Shown here in pieces: positions 1-5,367 of a stretch of DNA of 7,607 bases. Location of the stretch: NCBI GenBank assembly GCA_028693695.1, contig JAQUUV010000021.1, forward strand, positions 1 through 7,607, given 5' to 3'. Both the position numbers and the translations under genes were made by a program. The number at the start of each line of letters is the position of its first letter. Position 1 is the first letter of the stretch. This DNA comes from Syntrophomonas sp. GTDB taxonomy: Bacteria > Bacillota > Syntrophomonadia > Syntrophomonadales > Syntrophomonadaceae. The notes below the pieces were generated by a model. That model was given only the letters and a program-made list of their open reading frames with translations, was not told where the DNA came from and did no database searches.

Positions 1-776
1 TTAGCAATCGAATCGGCAATCTGTGTACTGAAGGGCACCCTGCCCAGCACTAGTATTTCATTTTTCTGGGCCCAGTCTTCTATTTCATTACAGATACTTG
101 GATTCAAATCCCATTTATTAATAATCAATGCACCTTTTATACTGCGCAGGCGTATTAATTGACTTACTCGCTGCAAATCATGAAAACCAGAAAGGCTTGG
201 CTCCGCCACCAGCACCACCAGGTCAACCCCCACCATGGAAGATATAACTGCACAGCCGATCCCCGGCGGACCATCGGCAATAATAAGGGGAATATGCTCA
301 TCTGCAGCCGTTTTGCGAGCCATGGTCTTAACCTGAGCCACTAGCTTGCCGGAGTTCTCTTCACCAGGCCTTAGCTCGGCAAAAAATATCGGTTGGCCGT
401 GCTTGAAAAATCCACTAAACCAGCGTCCCGATGGCCTGGCTCGCATAGTAATAGCTTGCACCGGACAGACCTCTGCACAAAAACCACAGCCCTCGCAGGG
501 CAAGGACATAACCTGGTATTGCGAGTCAATAGCATCAAAACGGCAGAGGTCTGCACAGAGGCCACAGCTGATGCAGACCTTCTCATCTATCCAGGCCGTT
601 TCTCCAGCACTAAAATCGTAGCTGCTTAGTTTTTGCGGCTGCAAAAGGAGGGGCAGGTTAGAGGCATCTACATCATAATCACAGGCGATGCAGTTATCCG
701 CAAAATGTATAAAGGAAGAACTTAAAGAGGTCTTTCCGGTTCCTCCTTTGCCACTTATAACTAGTATCTCCTTCAT
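1..776 (-). CDS. MinD-superfamily P-loop ATPase with inserted 2x[4Fe-4S] ferredoxin domain (second copy), 3' end off the window
   Basis: The reading frame is open from ATG 776-774 to the left edge (258 codons seen; the C-terminus is missing). Residues 9-16 are the deviant Walker A GKGGTGKT. A DYDVDASN segment follows at 33-40 and DGPPGIGC at 168-175, the switch-like motifs of this MinD/ParA branch. Between them lies a ferredoxin insert with two cysteine sets, C68-C71-C74-C78 and C94-C97-C100-C104. The first set is followed by R instead of the usual P. The start overlaps the stop of the upstream ATPase as ATGA (773-776), so the two are probably translationally coupled and made in equal amounts. 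In sulfate reducers, such pairs accompany NifX-fold proteins (orp clusters) and are thought to be ATP-dependent, cluster-bearing cytosolic partners. Substrate here is unknown. Family call is secure; role is inferred. Confidence 0.93.
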   Translation of the reverse strand, partial: MKEILVISGKGGTGKTSLSSSFIHFADNCIACDYDVDASNLPLLLQPQKLSSYDFSAGETAWIDEKVCISCGLCADLCRFDAIDSQYQVMSLPCEGCGFCAEVCPVQAITMRARPSGRWFSGFFKHGQPIFFAELRPGEENSGKLVAQVKTMARKTAADEHIPLIIADGPPGIGCAVISSMVGVDLVVLVAEPSLSGFHDLQRVSQLIRLRSIKGALIINKWDLNPSICNEIEDWAQKNEILVLGRVPFSTQIADSIA

Positions 777-1615
777 GATAGGGCCTCCTTAATCTGACTG
801 ATAATATCAGTTAGGATATTGCGTAAAGATGGCATAGCTTCCAGCGGATCGCGTCCCTGCATATATGATTGGGCCAGTTTTGAACTGAAAGGGATACGGG
901 CCAGGATAGGAAATCCCGTTCTGCTGGACAGGGCAGCTAGTTCTTGCTCTTCTCCCTGCCAGCGGTTTATGATTAATCCCCCGGGTATATCCAGAAGTCC
1001 GACTGCTTCCAGGGAGAGTTCCAAATCATGCAGACCAAAAGGAGTGGGCTCAGTTACCAGCAGGCAATAGTCACTATCTCTTATGGCCTCGATCATGGCA
1101 CAGGTAGTTCCGGGAGGACAATCAATAATCCTAAGTCCAGCTTCTGTCTTTTTATTCTTAGTCGCTTTTATGAGGGGTGGGCTCTGGGCTTCTCCAACCG
1201 TTAATCTACCAGTTAGCAGTGTTCCATAGCCTGGCAAATGAGCCTCTTCTATTACTCCAATAGGGTGGTCTTTTTCTTTTATGGCAGCCTGTGGGCAAAG
1301 ATAAGCACAGGCTCCGCAGGAATGACATAGTTCATTAAAAACCAATACTTTATCGATCAGCACTACCAGGGCATTAAATTTGCATATCTGGGCACATTTT
1401 CCACACAGATTACAGGTCTGAGGGTTGATTTCGGGAACAAGCCGACTAACAACCGTAGTTTCTAAGACTTGCTGCTTTAATACCAATCCTGCATTGGGTT
1501 CTTCCACATCAGCATCAATCAGCACGGGATTATAATCCGCAAGAACCTTCATTAGACAGGTTGATAATAAAGTCTTACCTGTACCGCCTTTACCACTGGC
1601 TACCGCGATTTGCAT
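773..1615 (-). CDS. MinD-superfamily P-loop ATPase with inserted 2x[4Fe-4S] ferredoxin domain (first copy)
   Basis: This is a 280-aa cytosolic ATPase. I chose the start ATG 1615-1613 because AAGGGAG lies 6 nt upstream and the Walker A motif then falls at residues 8-15 (GKGGTGKT), as is usual; a longer reading to 1690 would overlap the previous gene and lacks homology. LIDADVEEPN is at 32-41. Cysteines C68-C71-C74-C78 and C97-C100-C103-C107 can bind two [4Fe-4S] clusters. DCPPGTTC at 165-172 is the Walker B/switch region, and VTEPTPFGLHDL follows. It is a paralogue of the next gene, overlaps it by 4 nt, and begins 25 nt after the NifX-type gene at 1641-1988. One operon is likely. ATP hydrolysis with electron or cluster transfer to the NifX-fold partners is a reasonable inference but is not shown by sequence. 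Confidence 0.94.
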   Translation of the reverse strand: MQIAVASGKGGTGKTLLSTCLMKVLADYNPVLIDADVEEPNAGLVLKQQVLETTVVSRLVPEINPQTCNLCGKCAQICKFNALVVLIDKVLVFNELCHSCGACAYLCPQAAIKEKDHPIGVIEEAHLPGYGTLLTGRLTVGEAQSPPLIKATKNKKTEAGLRIIDCPPGTTCAMIEAIRDSDYCLLVTEPTPFGLHDLELSLEAVGLLDIPGGLIINRWQGEEQELAALSSRTGFPILARIPFSSKLAQSYMQGRDPLEAMPSLRNILTDIISQIKEALS

Positions 1616-1640
1616 GCTTGACTCCCTTCTTAGCTTGATA

Positions 1641-1988
1641 TTAGCTATGACAATCTCCAGCATGGGCATGTTCGGAACAGACTGCTCCACTGCTGGTCAG
1701 TTCACCTTTTTCGTACAGGCTAATTACGTCTTTTAAGCTACCCGACACCCCGACAATTACCTGGATACCCTGGGAAGCAAATAAATCCTGGGCACTTCCT
1801 CCCATGCCGCCGGCTATAACCAATTCGGCACCTTGTTGTTTTAAAAAAACAGGTAAGGCTCCGGGTATGTGACCAGGACTGGGAACGGACTTTAAGGACT
1901 TGGTATTCGTATCATACAAGGCGAATTCTGCACAATGCCCGAAATGGGGACAGACCATATTGTTTTCACTAGGAATGGCAATTAACAT
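1641..1988 (-). CDS. NifX/MTH1175-type (dinitrogenase iron-molybdenum cofactor) domain protein, type B, with Cys/His tail
   Basis: This is a 115-aa small soluble protein of the PF02579-like family, whose members bind metal clusters such as FeMo-co precursors or the Mo-Cu cluster of orange protein. The preferred start is ATG 1988-1986: GGAGGT sits 9-10 nt before it, whereas an ATG at 1997 overlaps that site. Residues 1-10 form the first beta strand (MLIAIPSENN), and the family motif CPHFGHCAEF lies at 13-22. A Gly-rich VIAGGMGG at 57-64 and VIVGVSG at 78-83 complete the ribonuclease-H-like fold. After residue 100 a short tail carries C104, H107, H109, C113 and H114, which looks metal-binding. 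It lies between NifX type A and the paired ATPases in the same operon. The truncated gene at 7260-7322 is its paralogue. Confidence 0.9.
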   Translation of the reverse strand: MLIAIPSENNMVCPHFGHCAEFALYDTNTKSLKSVPSPGHIPGALPVFLKQQGAELVIAGGMGGSAQDLFASQGIQVIVGVSGSLKDVISLYEKGELTSSGAVCSEHAHAGDCHS

Positions 1989-2070
1989 ATTAAACATACC
2001 TCCAATATTTTTTTGTTTTACTCTTTTCTAGACCGCTTGATAAGCGACTCATCCTCTAATTAAATCAGAA

Positions 2071-2424
2071 TCAATTATTAGGGGCCAATAACTCCTGCAG
2101 TTCGCCAGCTTGATAACTTAGTAGTGCTGACTCAACCGTCTTGCCAGTCACCCCAATTAAAATCTTTATACCCGCCTGCTCTAGAGCTACAAATGCTTTG
2201 GGGCCAACTCGCTGGGAAATAACTATACCAACATTTCTTTGAATCAGAGCCTGGGTGGCTCCAGTCCCAGCACCGTGAGCTGCCTCAGTTCCACTGTTGG
2301 ATAGCGCATCATATGATTTAGTATCTGGATCCCAAATCATAAAACAAGCACAACGGCCAAAGCGTTCGTCCACTGGGGAGGTTGGAGAGGATTCGGTTGC
2401 ACAGATAGCAATTTTCTTACACAT
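2071..2424 (-). CDS. NifX/MTH1175-type (dinitrogenase iron-molybdenum cofactor) domain protein, type A
   Basis: This is a 117-aa protein and the first gene of the leftward operon. Start ATG 2424-2422 is chosen because AAAGGAAG lies 7 nt upstream; the ATG at 2442 has no ribosome site. It shows the strand MCKKIAICATES, the motif DERFGRCACFMIWD (about 19-32), the GAGTGATQALI segment and a central VGIVISQRVGPKAF stretch. It aligns along its whole length with the second domain of the fusion protein at 6495-7250 (shared SNSG, GAGTGA, RxGPKA, QRAG/EQAG, YxAGEL), so these are type A paralogues, distinct from type B at 1641-1988. A single NifX-fold domain makes up the whole protein, so a small cluster carrier, scaffold or storage role is likely. 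Transcription probably starts near 2593 from a promoter with a CATATG-type operator. The gap to the next gene is 82 nt without a convincing terminator. Confidence 0.9.
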   Translation of the reverse strand: MCKKIAICATESSPTSPVDERFGRCACFMIWDPDTKSYDALSNSGTEAAHGAGTGATQALIQRNVGIVISQRVGPKAFVALEQAGIKILIGVTGKTVESALLSYQAGELQELLAPNN

Positions 2425-2483
2425 ATTCTCACTTCCTTTCATAGTATTAAGCGATAAATCCTATTGCTGCCTGGCACAGGGTT

Positions 2484-2502
2484 CATTTCCATCAGGGAAA
2501 TG
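2484..2502 (-). repeat. Leader hairpin/dyad upstream of NifX type A
   Basis: The arms CATTTCC (2484-2490) and GGAAATG (2496-2502) are perfect 7-bp complements around a 5-nt loop. They lie in the predicted 5' leader of the leftward operon, about 60 nt before its first start codon. It is followed in that transcript by a smaller CCTG-TGC-CAGG hairpin. It has no T-tract, so a terminator is unlikely. It could be an operator or part of a structured leader; I do not recognise a known riboswitch. Confidence 0.45.
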
Positions 2503-2571
2503 TTTTATAGCTAATAATTACTGTACCTACTGTGGTGTGATGATTGGGTGTAAATAGAATTTATTATTATA

Positions 2572-2629
2572 TGAACATATGCCCATAAACCTTGACCTAA
2601 TAATATTGCTATTAATACTATTATGTCAA
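2572..2629 (-). promoter_or_regulatory. Promoter and CATATG-type operator (site 1) of the leftward NifX-ATPase operon
   Basis: On the minus strand TTGACA (2629-2624) is followed after 18 nt by TATTAT (2605-2600), a good sigma-A-type promoter. Fourteen nt beyond the -10 box lies TGGGCATATGTTCA (2585-2572), operator-like site 1, where it would cover the initial transcribed region. The same order (TTGACA, AT-rich -10, then the operator 10-14 nt further) recurs at 3454-3509 and 5242-5294. The leader to the ATG at 2424 would be about 170 nt. Confidence 0.6.
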
Positions 2630-2630
2630 G
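2591..2630. repeat. Imperfect inverted repeat, 17-bp arms, containing back-to-back promoter-like elements
   Basis: The left arm 2591-2607 begins CTTGACCTAATAATATT. The complement of the right arm 2614-2630 begins CTTGACATAATAGTATT, differing at two positions, with a 6-nt loop (2608-2613). Each arm opens with a TTGAC element, so the dyad carries TTGACA-18-TATTAT leftwards and TTGACC-18-TACTAT rightwards. The rightward -10 is weaker. Confidence 0.6.
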
Positions 2631-2742
2631 CAATTTTAAAAAAAATGTGCTGTGGATGGTAAAGTGCCTGTGAATGCCTCTGTCGGTAAACACTGATATA
2701 GATGGATATATGCGGTAGATATTTTTTGAATCCTGCACTTCT

Positions 2743-2761
2743 TATAAATAACATATGCCCA
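2743..2761 (+). promoter_or_regulatory. CATATG-type operator site 2 next to a TATAAA box, upstream of the CGGC gene
   Basis: The 14-mer ATAACATATGCCCA (2748-2761) matches the right half of the motif fully and the left half partly. A TATAAA (2743-2748) directly precedes and overlaps it in the rightward direction, 84 nt before the CGGC start. No good -35 box is seen at the right distance. Read on the other strand it is ATGGGCATATGTTAT, so direction is uncertain. Confidence 0.45.
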
Positions 2762-2831
2762 TTTGTCTCCTGCAACAATGCTTACATACCCAAGTGAAAA
2801 CTGTAAGGTGCATGAATAAGAGGTAACTACT

Positions 2832-3251
2832 ATGAAACTTGGAATAATCAGGTGCCAGGCAACTGAAGATATGTGCCCAGGAACAACTGATTTTAAAGTG
2901 ATCAGAGATAAGAAGTGTGCTTTTGAAGGTATTGAAGACAATATCGATATTGTAGGGTTTGTAAGCTGTGGCGGTTGTCCAAGCAAAAAGGCTATTACAA
3001 GAGCAGAAGAAATGGTAAAAAGGGGAGCGCATACTATTGTTTTGGCTTCCTGCATAACCAAAGGTAATCCCATAGGGTTCCCCTGTCCACGAGCACAGGA
3101 AATTGTTTCCCCAATGGTTACCATTCCTGTCCTTCTTTTTATTACTTTTGTATCAGTCTTCCTGGTGTATTGCTTCAAGGGGGCAAACATCTATACAAGA
3201 TGTGCACTCTATGCAGAGCTCCTTATTAATTATGGCCTTATTTTCAAGTAG
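2832..3251 (+). pseudogene. CGGC-domain protein gene with replaced 3' end (probable truncation)
   Basis: The start ATG 2832 has AGAGGTAA about 7-9 nt upstream. Residues 1-90 are a clear CGGC-domain (PF08821-type) protein: MKLGIIRCQATEDMCPGTTD at 1-20, SCGGC at 45-49 (C46, C49), ASCITKGNPIGFPCP at 72-86. These cysteine motifs suggest metal or cluster binding; function is not established. As I recall the family, it ends soon after, with a short hydrophilic tail. Here, after about residue 91 (nucleotide about 3105), the frame runs on for some 48 residues that lack family character. That includes a spurious hydrophobic run and reads antisense through the ferredoxin gene at 3153-3320. The natural end was most likely lost in a rearrangement around 3105-3150. 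The N-terminal core retains every cysteine, so a chimeric 139-aa product could still be made. Confidence 0.75.
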
Positions 3252-3320
3252 CGAAATAGCCTCTACCGGGCACGATTCAACACATAATCCACAACCAACA
3301 CAATTTTCATCAATAAACAT
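3153..3320 (-). CDS. Short 2[4Fe-4S] ferredoxin, 55 aa
   Basis: This is a complete bacterial-type ferredoxin gene. It starts at ATG 3320-3318, with AAGGAGAG 7 nt upstream, and stops at TGA 3155-3153. Cysteines C7-C10-C13-C17 followed by P18, and C36-C39-C42-C46 followed by P47, are the two classic CxxCxxCxxxCP cluster-binding sets. It is a small cytosolic one-electron carrier. It follows a DUF5320-like remnant by only 3 nt and would share the promoter at 3482-3509. Its last two thirds are antisense to the extended end of the CGGC frame, so it and not that frame is the real coding sequence here. Just after it, ATG 3124 with GAAGG upstream may begin another gene that is cut off within a few codons. 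Confidence 0.9.
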   Translation of the reverse strand: MFIDENCVGCGLCVESCPVEAISLLENKAIINKELCIECTSCIDVCPLEAIHQED

Positions 3321-3323
3321 TTT

Positions 3324-3460
3324 TCAACTCTCCTTAGTTATTACTATTTTCATATATCCAGGAACACCATAACCTGCACAGCTAACCGTTGCGATTCCAA
3401 TCATCAGCCCCATTCCAAATCGACCTGTACCATTACCTGCCCACTAATCAACACGAGCAT
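3324..3460 (-). pseudogene. Remnant of a DUF5320-like Gly-rich miniprotein gene
   Basis: Codons from TGG 3443 to TGA 3324 read WAGNGTGRFGMG, then SCAGYGVPGYMK, then a short tail. The AGNGTGR and CAGYGVPGY stretches match the pattern I recall for small DUF5320-type proteins (MPxGDGTGP...GTGRG...CAGYxVPGY). Directly upstream is an in-frame TAG (3446-3444). The bases before that can be aligned to an MPRGD start only by allowing frameshifts, so the 5' end is lost or damaged. It lies between the site 3 promoter/operator and the ferredoxin. The intact relative is the gene at 4977-5168. Family assignment is from memory and moderate. Confidence 0.55.
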
Positions 3461-3509
3461 ACGCCCACAATTCTTGCTTATATTATTTCTCTTGTAACTA
3501 CATTGTCAA
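3454..3509 (-). promoter_or_regulatory. Leftward promoter with CATATG-type operator site 3 (ferredoxin unit)
   Basis: Minus-strand TTGACA (3509-3504) is followed after 16 nt by AATAAT (3487-3482), or after 18 nt by TAATAT. The motif TGGGCGTATGCTCG (3467-3454) lies about 14 nt beyond, as at site 1. Only the CATACG/CGTATG centre departs from the consensus. It would drive the DUF5320 remnant and the ferredoxin. The motif runs straight into the damaged gene start, suggesting a deletion removed the leader. Confidence 0.55.
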
Positions 3510-3535
3510 GCTATTTCTGGTTCCGCAGTGCATTG

Positions 3536-3564
3536 TTGACATATGTTCATTATAATTATAAACT
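3536..3564 (+). promoter_or_regulatory. Rightward promoter-like element with CATATG-type operator site 4
   Basis: TTGACATATGTTCAT begins at 3536 and continues into an AT-rich stretch ending TATAAACT at 3564. TTGACA could serve as the -35 box with TAAACT (3559-3564) as the -10 after 17 nt. The 29 bases match those at 5368-5396 at 25 positions. It fires towards 3600-3872, where only remnants remain, and lies back to back with the leftward promoter at 3482-3509. Confidence 0.55.
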
Positions 3565-3674
3565 TAAATAAAATTACATGTATATGATTAACATGATCTA
3601 ACCACTGCGAATGAAAGTCAGCATTGCCCGTGAGGCAAAAAAGCAGAAAATAGTATCATAACCATAAAGCTTAA

Positions 3675-3872
3675 TTTATTACTGGAATCATAGCTAGACG
3701 CTTGGTGTGCTGGGTGCAGGCAGGAGATAATCTGGATACAGGAGAAAGATTTGGTCTTATTCGTTTCGGTTCTTGTACCGAAATTTATCTGCCGGAGGAT
3801 GCTACTATACTGGTTCAACCTGGACAGAAACTAAAAGGCGGGGAAACAGTAATTGCTAGGTTTTGTGAATAA
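3675..3872 (+). pseudogene. psd: C-terminal remnant of phosphatidylserine decarboxylase
   Basis: This 65-codon frame ends at TAA 3870-3872 and has no start codon or ribosome site; TAA lies at 3672-3674 just upstream. It reads FITGIIARRLVCWVQ, then TGERFGLIRFGSCTEIYLP, then LKGGETVIARF. This is the C-terminal part of a short-type phosphatidylserine decarboxylase, a membrane-lipid enzyme that makes phosphatidylethanolamine. RFGSC contains the Gly-Ser pair where the proenzyme self-cleaves to form its pyruvoyl group. The N-terminal two thirds are missing, so it is a dead fragment. Its end overlaps the ferredoxin-like remnant at 3856-3906, placing a rearrangement joint at about 3872-3890. Confidence 0.8.
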
Positions 3873-3906
3873 AAGCTGAGCCAACATAATTGCCGTCAAT
3901 AAACAT
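3856..3906 (-). pseudogene. Degenerate start of a second ferredoxin copy
   Basis: ATG 3906-3904 is preceded by AGGAGGGT, and the 16-codon frame starts MFIDGNYVGS. The intact ferredoxin at 3153-3320 starts MFIDENCVGC, and the upstream 20 bases of both are also alike (ACTAAGGAGAGTTG against ACTAGGAGGGTT). Both cluster cysteines in this piece have changed (C7 to Y, C10 to S), and the frame then runs into unrelated sequence and TAG (3858-3856). It is a duplicated ferredoxin start, now decayed. It lies 60 nt after the DUF89 stop, suggesting a former DUF89-ferredoxin operon. Confidence 0.65.
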
Positions 3907-3966
3907 TTTTTAACCCTCCTAGTCATATTGAGCCATCAGTACACATTGCTCCTCGTTGTAAAAGCA

Positions 3967-4833
3967 TTATTCCCTCATCAGCATAATATCGTTTTGCTTG
4001 GCTCCGCATCTTTCCATAAAAAGATTGCATTTACACAGAAAGATATAGTACAAATTATCTCGGCCAATCCCGTACAGCGATTCGAAATTGCCTTGCCCCT
4101 TCGCGATAATCACGTCGGCCTCATTAAACACCTTCTGAAAACTATTAGAACAATGTTCGAGCACCGTTCCCGGAATATCAGTACCATTGTTAATAACTCG
4201 GGCATAGGCATCCATTCCTACAAAGTAAGCATCTTCCTCGGTAACATCGTTTAAAACTGCTTCTCCCCGGGTGGCGAAATCAACTTCCAGTCCGGAATAC
4301 TTCTCCTTAATGGAGCCGATAAACATCTTGTCAAACACTATCTCACCCGCATTGTCTCCAATGTAAAGAATTTTGCGAGCCGCTTTCAGATCAGATTTTA
4401 ATGAATCAAACGTCTCTGCTTGGAAATCTTTCTTCAAGGTTTCATGTAATATCTTAAGCACTTTTTCCCTGGATAAATCGTAGCTGGGACCGAAATCAAT
4501 TATGTTTCCTGCTGCTGCTAACTTTAGTGCCGTCTCTAGAGGGTCTACGGCCAATTTGATTAACTCGGAAAATTCTCGTTCCAGTTTAAGCATCTCTCGG
4601 TTATAAAAACATTTTTCTTCCCGATAGGGATCCGGGTTTTGCAAGGCATCTTTTATAGCTCGTTGAATTTTTTGAGCTACATACGGTGCGCTTGCATTGT
4701 CTTCGATAGCGGCAAGTTCTAGCATAATTCTTTTCACCAGACTACGCTGTTCTTCTTCAGTATCTAAGTGAGTCTTGGCTAATCTAACCGCCTGATTGAG
4801 TAAGCAGGGTAGGCATTCTATGCTTAATTTCAT
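3967..4833 (-). CDS. DUF89 / ARMT1-like metal-dependent phosphatase family protein
   Basis: This 288-aa protein has full family length. Start ATG 4833-4831 has GGAGGT 4 nt upstream; a GTG at 4845 overlaps that site and is rejected. C7-x-x-C10 at the N-terminus (ECLPC) is typical of the bacterial/archaeal subgroup. AAGNIIDFG is at 107-115, the catalytic-type GDNAGE at 159-164, VLNDVTEEDA at 193-202, NNGTDIPGT at 215-223, KGQGNFESL at 245-253 and CKC at 267-269. The family has a Rossmann-like fold, binds a divalent metal through Asp/Asn residues and hydrolyses phosphate esters in proposed metabolite damage control; the substrate here cannot be told. The gene stands alone after the terminator at 4928-4956, and a leftward promoter is not clear. 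It appears intact amid decayed neighbours. Confidence 0.93.
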   Translation of the reverse strand: MKLSIECLPCLLNQAVRLAKTHLDTEEEQRSLVKRIMLELAAIEDNASAPYVAQKIQRAIKDALQNPDPYREEKCFYNREMLKLEREFSELIKLAVDPLETALKLAAAGNIIDFGPSYDLSREKVLKILHETLKKDFQAETFDSLKSDLKAARKILYIGDNAGEIVFDKMFIGSIKEKYSGLEVDFATRGEAVLNDVTEEDAYFVGMDAYARVINNGTDIPGTVLEHCSNSFQKVFNEADVIIAKGQGNFESLYGIGRDNLYYIFLCKCNLFMERCGAKQNDIMLMRE

Positions 4834-4927
4834 ATTAACCTCCACTAATTACAGATTTAGGATTATTTTCCGAAGATAAGAGAAAGTGTTATGAACAACA
4901 GCCTGCACACTATCTTTGTCAACAGGC

Positions 4928-4956
4928 TGAGGGCTACAATTAAATTGTAGCCCTCA
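4928..4956 (-). terminator. Strong hairpin after the Gly-rich miniprotein gene
   Basis: A 13-bp perfect stem (4928-4940 with 4944-4956, arms starting TGAGGGCTACAAT) has a TAA loop. It begins 20 nt past the stop of the 4977-5168 gene. The expected T-run is weak (only GCCTGTTG follows leftwards), so it may end transcription inefficiently or protect the RNA end. A second dyad, CAGCCTG (4899-4905)/CAGGCTG (4923-4929), overlaps its base and could compete with it. Confidence 0.65.
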
Positions 4957-4976
4957 TATACAACACATCCAATTTA

Positions 4977-5168
4977 TTAGTCTCCCTGAACTTTACCTAA
5001 TATACCTTTTCTGCCATTTCCCATGCCACTACCACGATTAAGGCCTGCACAACGTGAGCCTTTTTCTCCTGTTGCATTCACTGCTTTGTTTCCGGTAATG
5101 CATTTTCCCTGACCCCTGCCAGTACCAGAACCTTTGCCCTGAGGGCCTGTTCCATCTCCACGCGGCAT
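4977..5168 (-). CDS. Gly-rich MPRGDGTGP miniprotein (DUF5320-like)
   Basis: This gene encodes a 63-aa basic, Gly-rich protein. Start ATG 5168-5166 has an excellent AAAGGAGGT 7 nt upstream. The N-terminus MPRGDGTGPQGKGSGTGRGQ is the hallmark of small proteins often found beside NifX-type and MinD-ferredoxin genes in anaerobes. Only two cysteines (C23, C40) and low-complexity Gly/Lys/Arg are left after it; no membrane segment is seen. The usual CAGYGVPGY-like segment is replaced by SRCAGLNRGSG. It is transcribed from a clear promoter (5266-5294) with operator site 5 just downstream, and ends at the hairpin 4928-4956, so it forms a single-gene unit divergent from mrp. Function is unknown; a metal- or nucleic-acid-binding role is only a guess. 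Confidence 0.8.
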   Translation of the reverse strand: MPRGDGTGPQGKGSGTGRGQGKCITGNKAVNATGEKGSRCAGLNRGSGMGNGRKGILGKVQGD

Positions 5169-5241
5169 AATACTTACCTCCTTTCAACTAAAGATCTAAT
5201 GTCTTTAATGATCTAGGACATCAGATAAGAATTAGCAGTAA

Positions 5242-5294
5242 CGAGCATATGCTCATTACATTTTAAATATAGCAATTGTATATAATTCTGTCAA
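5242..5294 (-). promoter_or_regulatory. Leftward promoter with perfect-palindrome operator site 5
   Basis: Minus-strand TTGACA (5294-5289), a 17-nt spacer and TATATT (5271-5266) make the best promoter in the window. Ten nt past the -10 lies GAGCATATGCTC (5243-5254), a perfect 12-bp palindrome and the most symmetric copy of the shared motif. Its place at about the transcription start suggests repression by a dimeric protein. It controls the miniprotein gene at 4977-5168. Confidence 0.7.
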
Positions 5295-5315
5295 TCGAGA
5301 CTATCGTATAATTTG

Positions 5316-5341
5316 TCTCAATAACATCTTAATTATTGAGA
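5316..5341. repeat. AT-rich inverted repeat in the divergent control region
   Basis: TCTCAATAA (5316-5324) and TTATTGAGA (5333-5341) are perfect 9-bp complements separated by 8 nt. It lies between the two divergent promoters, so it might be a further protein-binding dyad. No T-run follows directly, so it is a poor terminator. Confidence 0.45.
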
Positions 5342-5367
5342 GAGTGTTTCTTTAGTTATCAGAGATA

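Larger units (their letters stand above)
2425..2831. other. Long intergenic region between the leftward NifX operon and the CGGC gene
   Basis: These 407 bases hold no convincing gene. They contain the leader of the leftward operon with a small hairpin (2484-2502), operator-like site 1 (2572-2585), a 17-bp-arm inverted repeat carrying the promoter (2591-2630), and operator-like site 2 (2748-2761) just upstream of the CGGC gene. The stretch 2640-2740 is otherwise unexplained. Frames through it are short, lack ribosome sites and are very AT-rich. Confidence 0.7.

Noticed and set aside
346..629. Rightward frames over the left ATPase
   Set aside because: They are antisense to the ferredoxin insert of a clearly coding ATPase.
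2034..2046. CGCTT-GAT-AAGCG hairpin between the two NifX genes
   Set aside because: Only 5 bp with no T-run in the direction of transcription; too weak for a terminator.
2660..2692. Codons reading VPVNASVGKH, like a NifX start
   Set aside because: Ten residues only, no start or ribosome site, stop directly after; not enough to call a remnant.
2636..3190. Long leftward frame opposite the CGGC gene
   Set aside because: It is antisense to the cysteine-rich CGGC core and shows no domain of its own. Only its first codons after ATG 3124 might belong to a cut-off gene.
3611..3661. Short rightward frame MKVSIAREAKKQKIVS after operator site 4
   Set aside because: Its first seven residues resemble a NifX-type start, but there is no ribosome site and it stops after 16 codons, so chance is likely.
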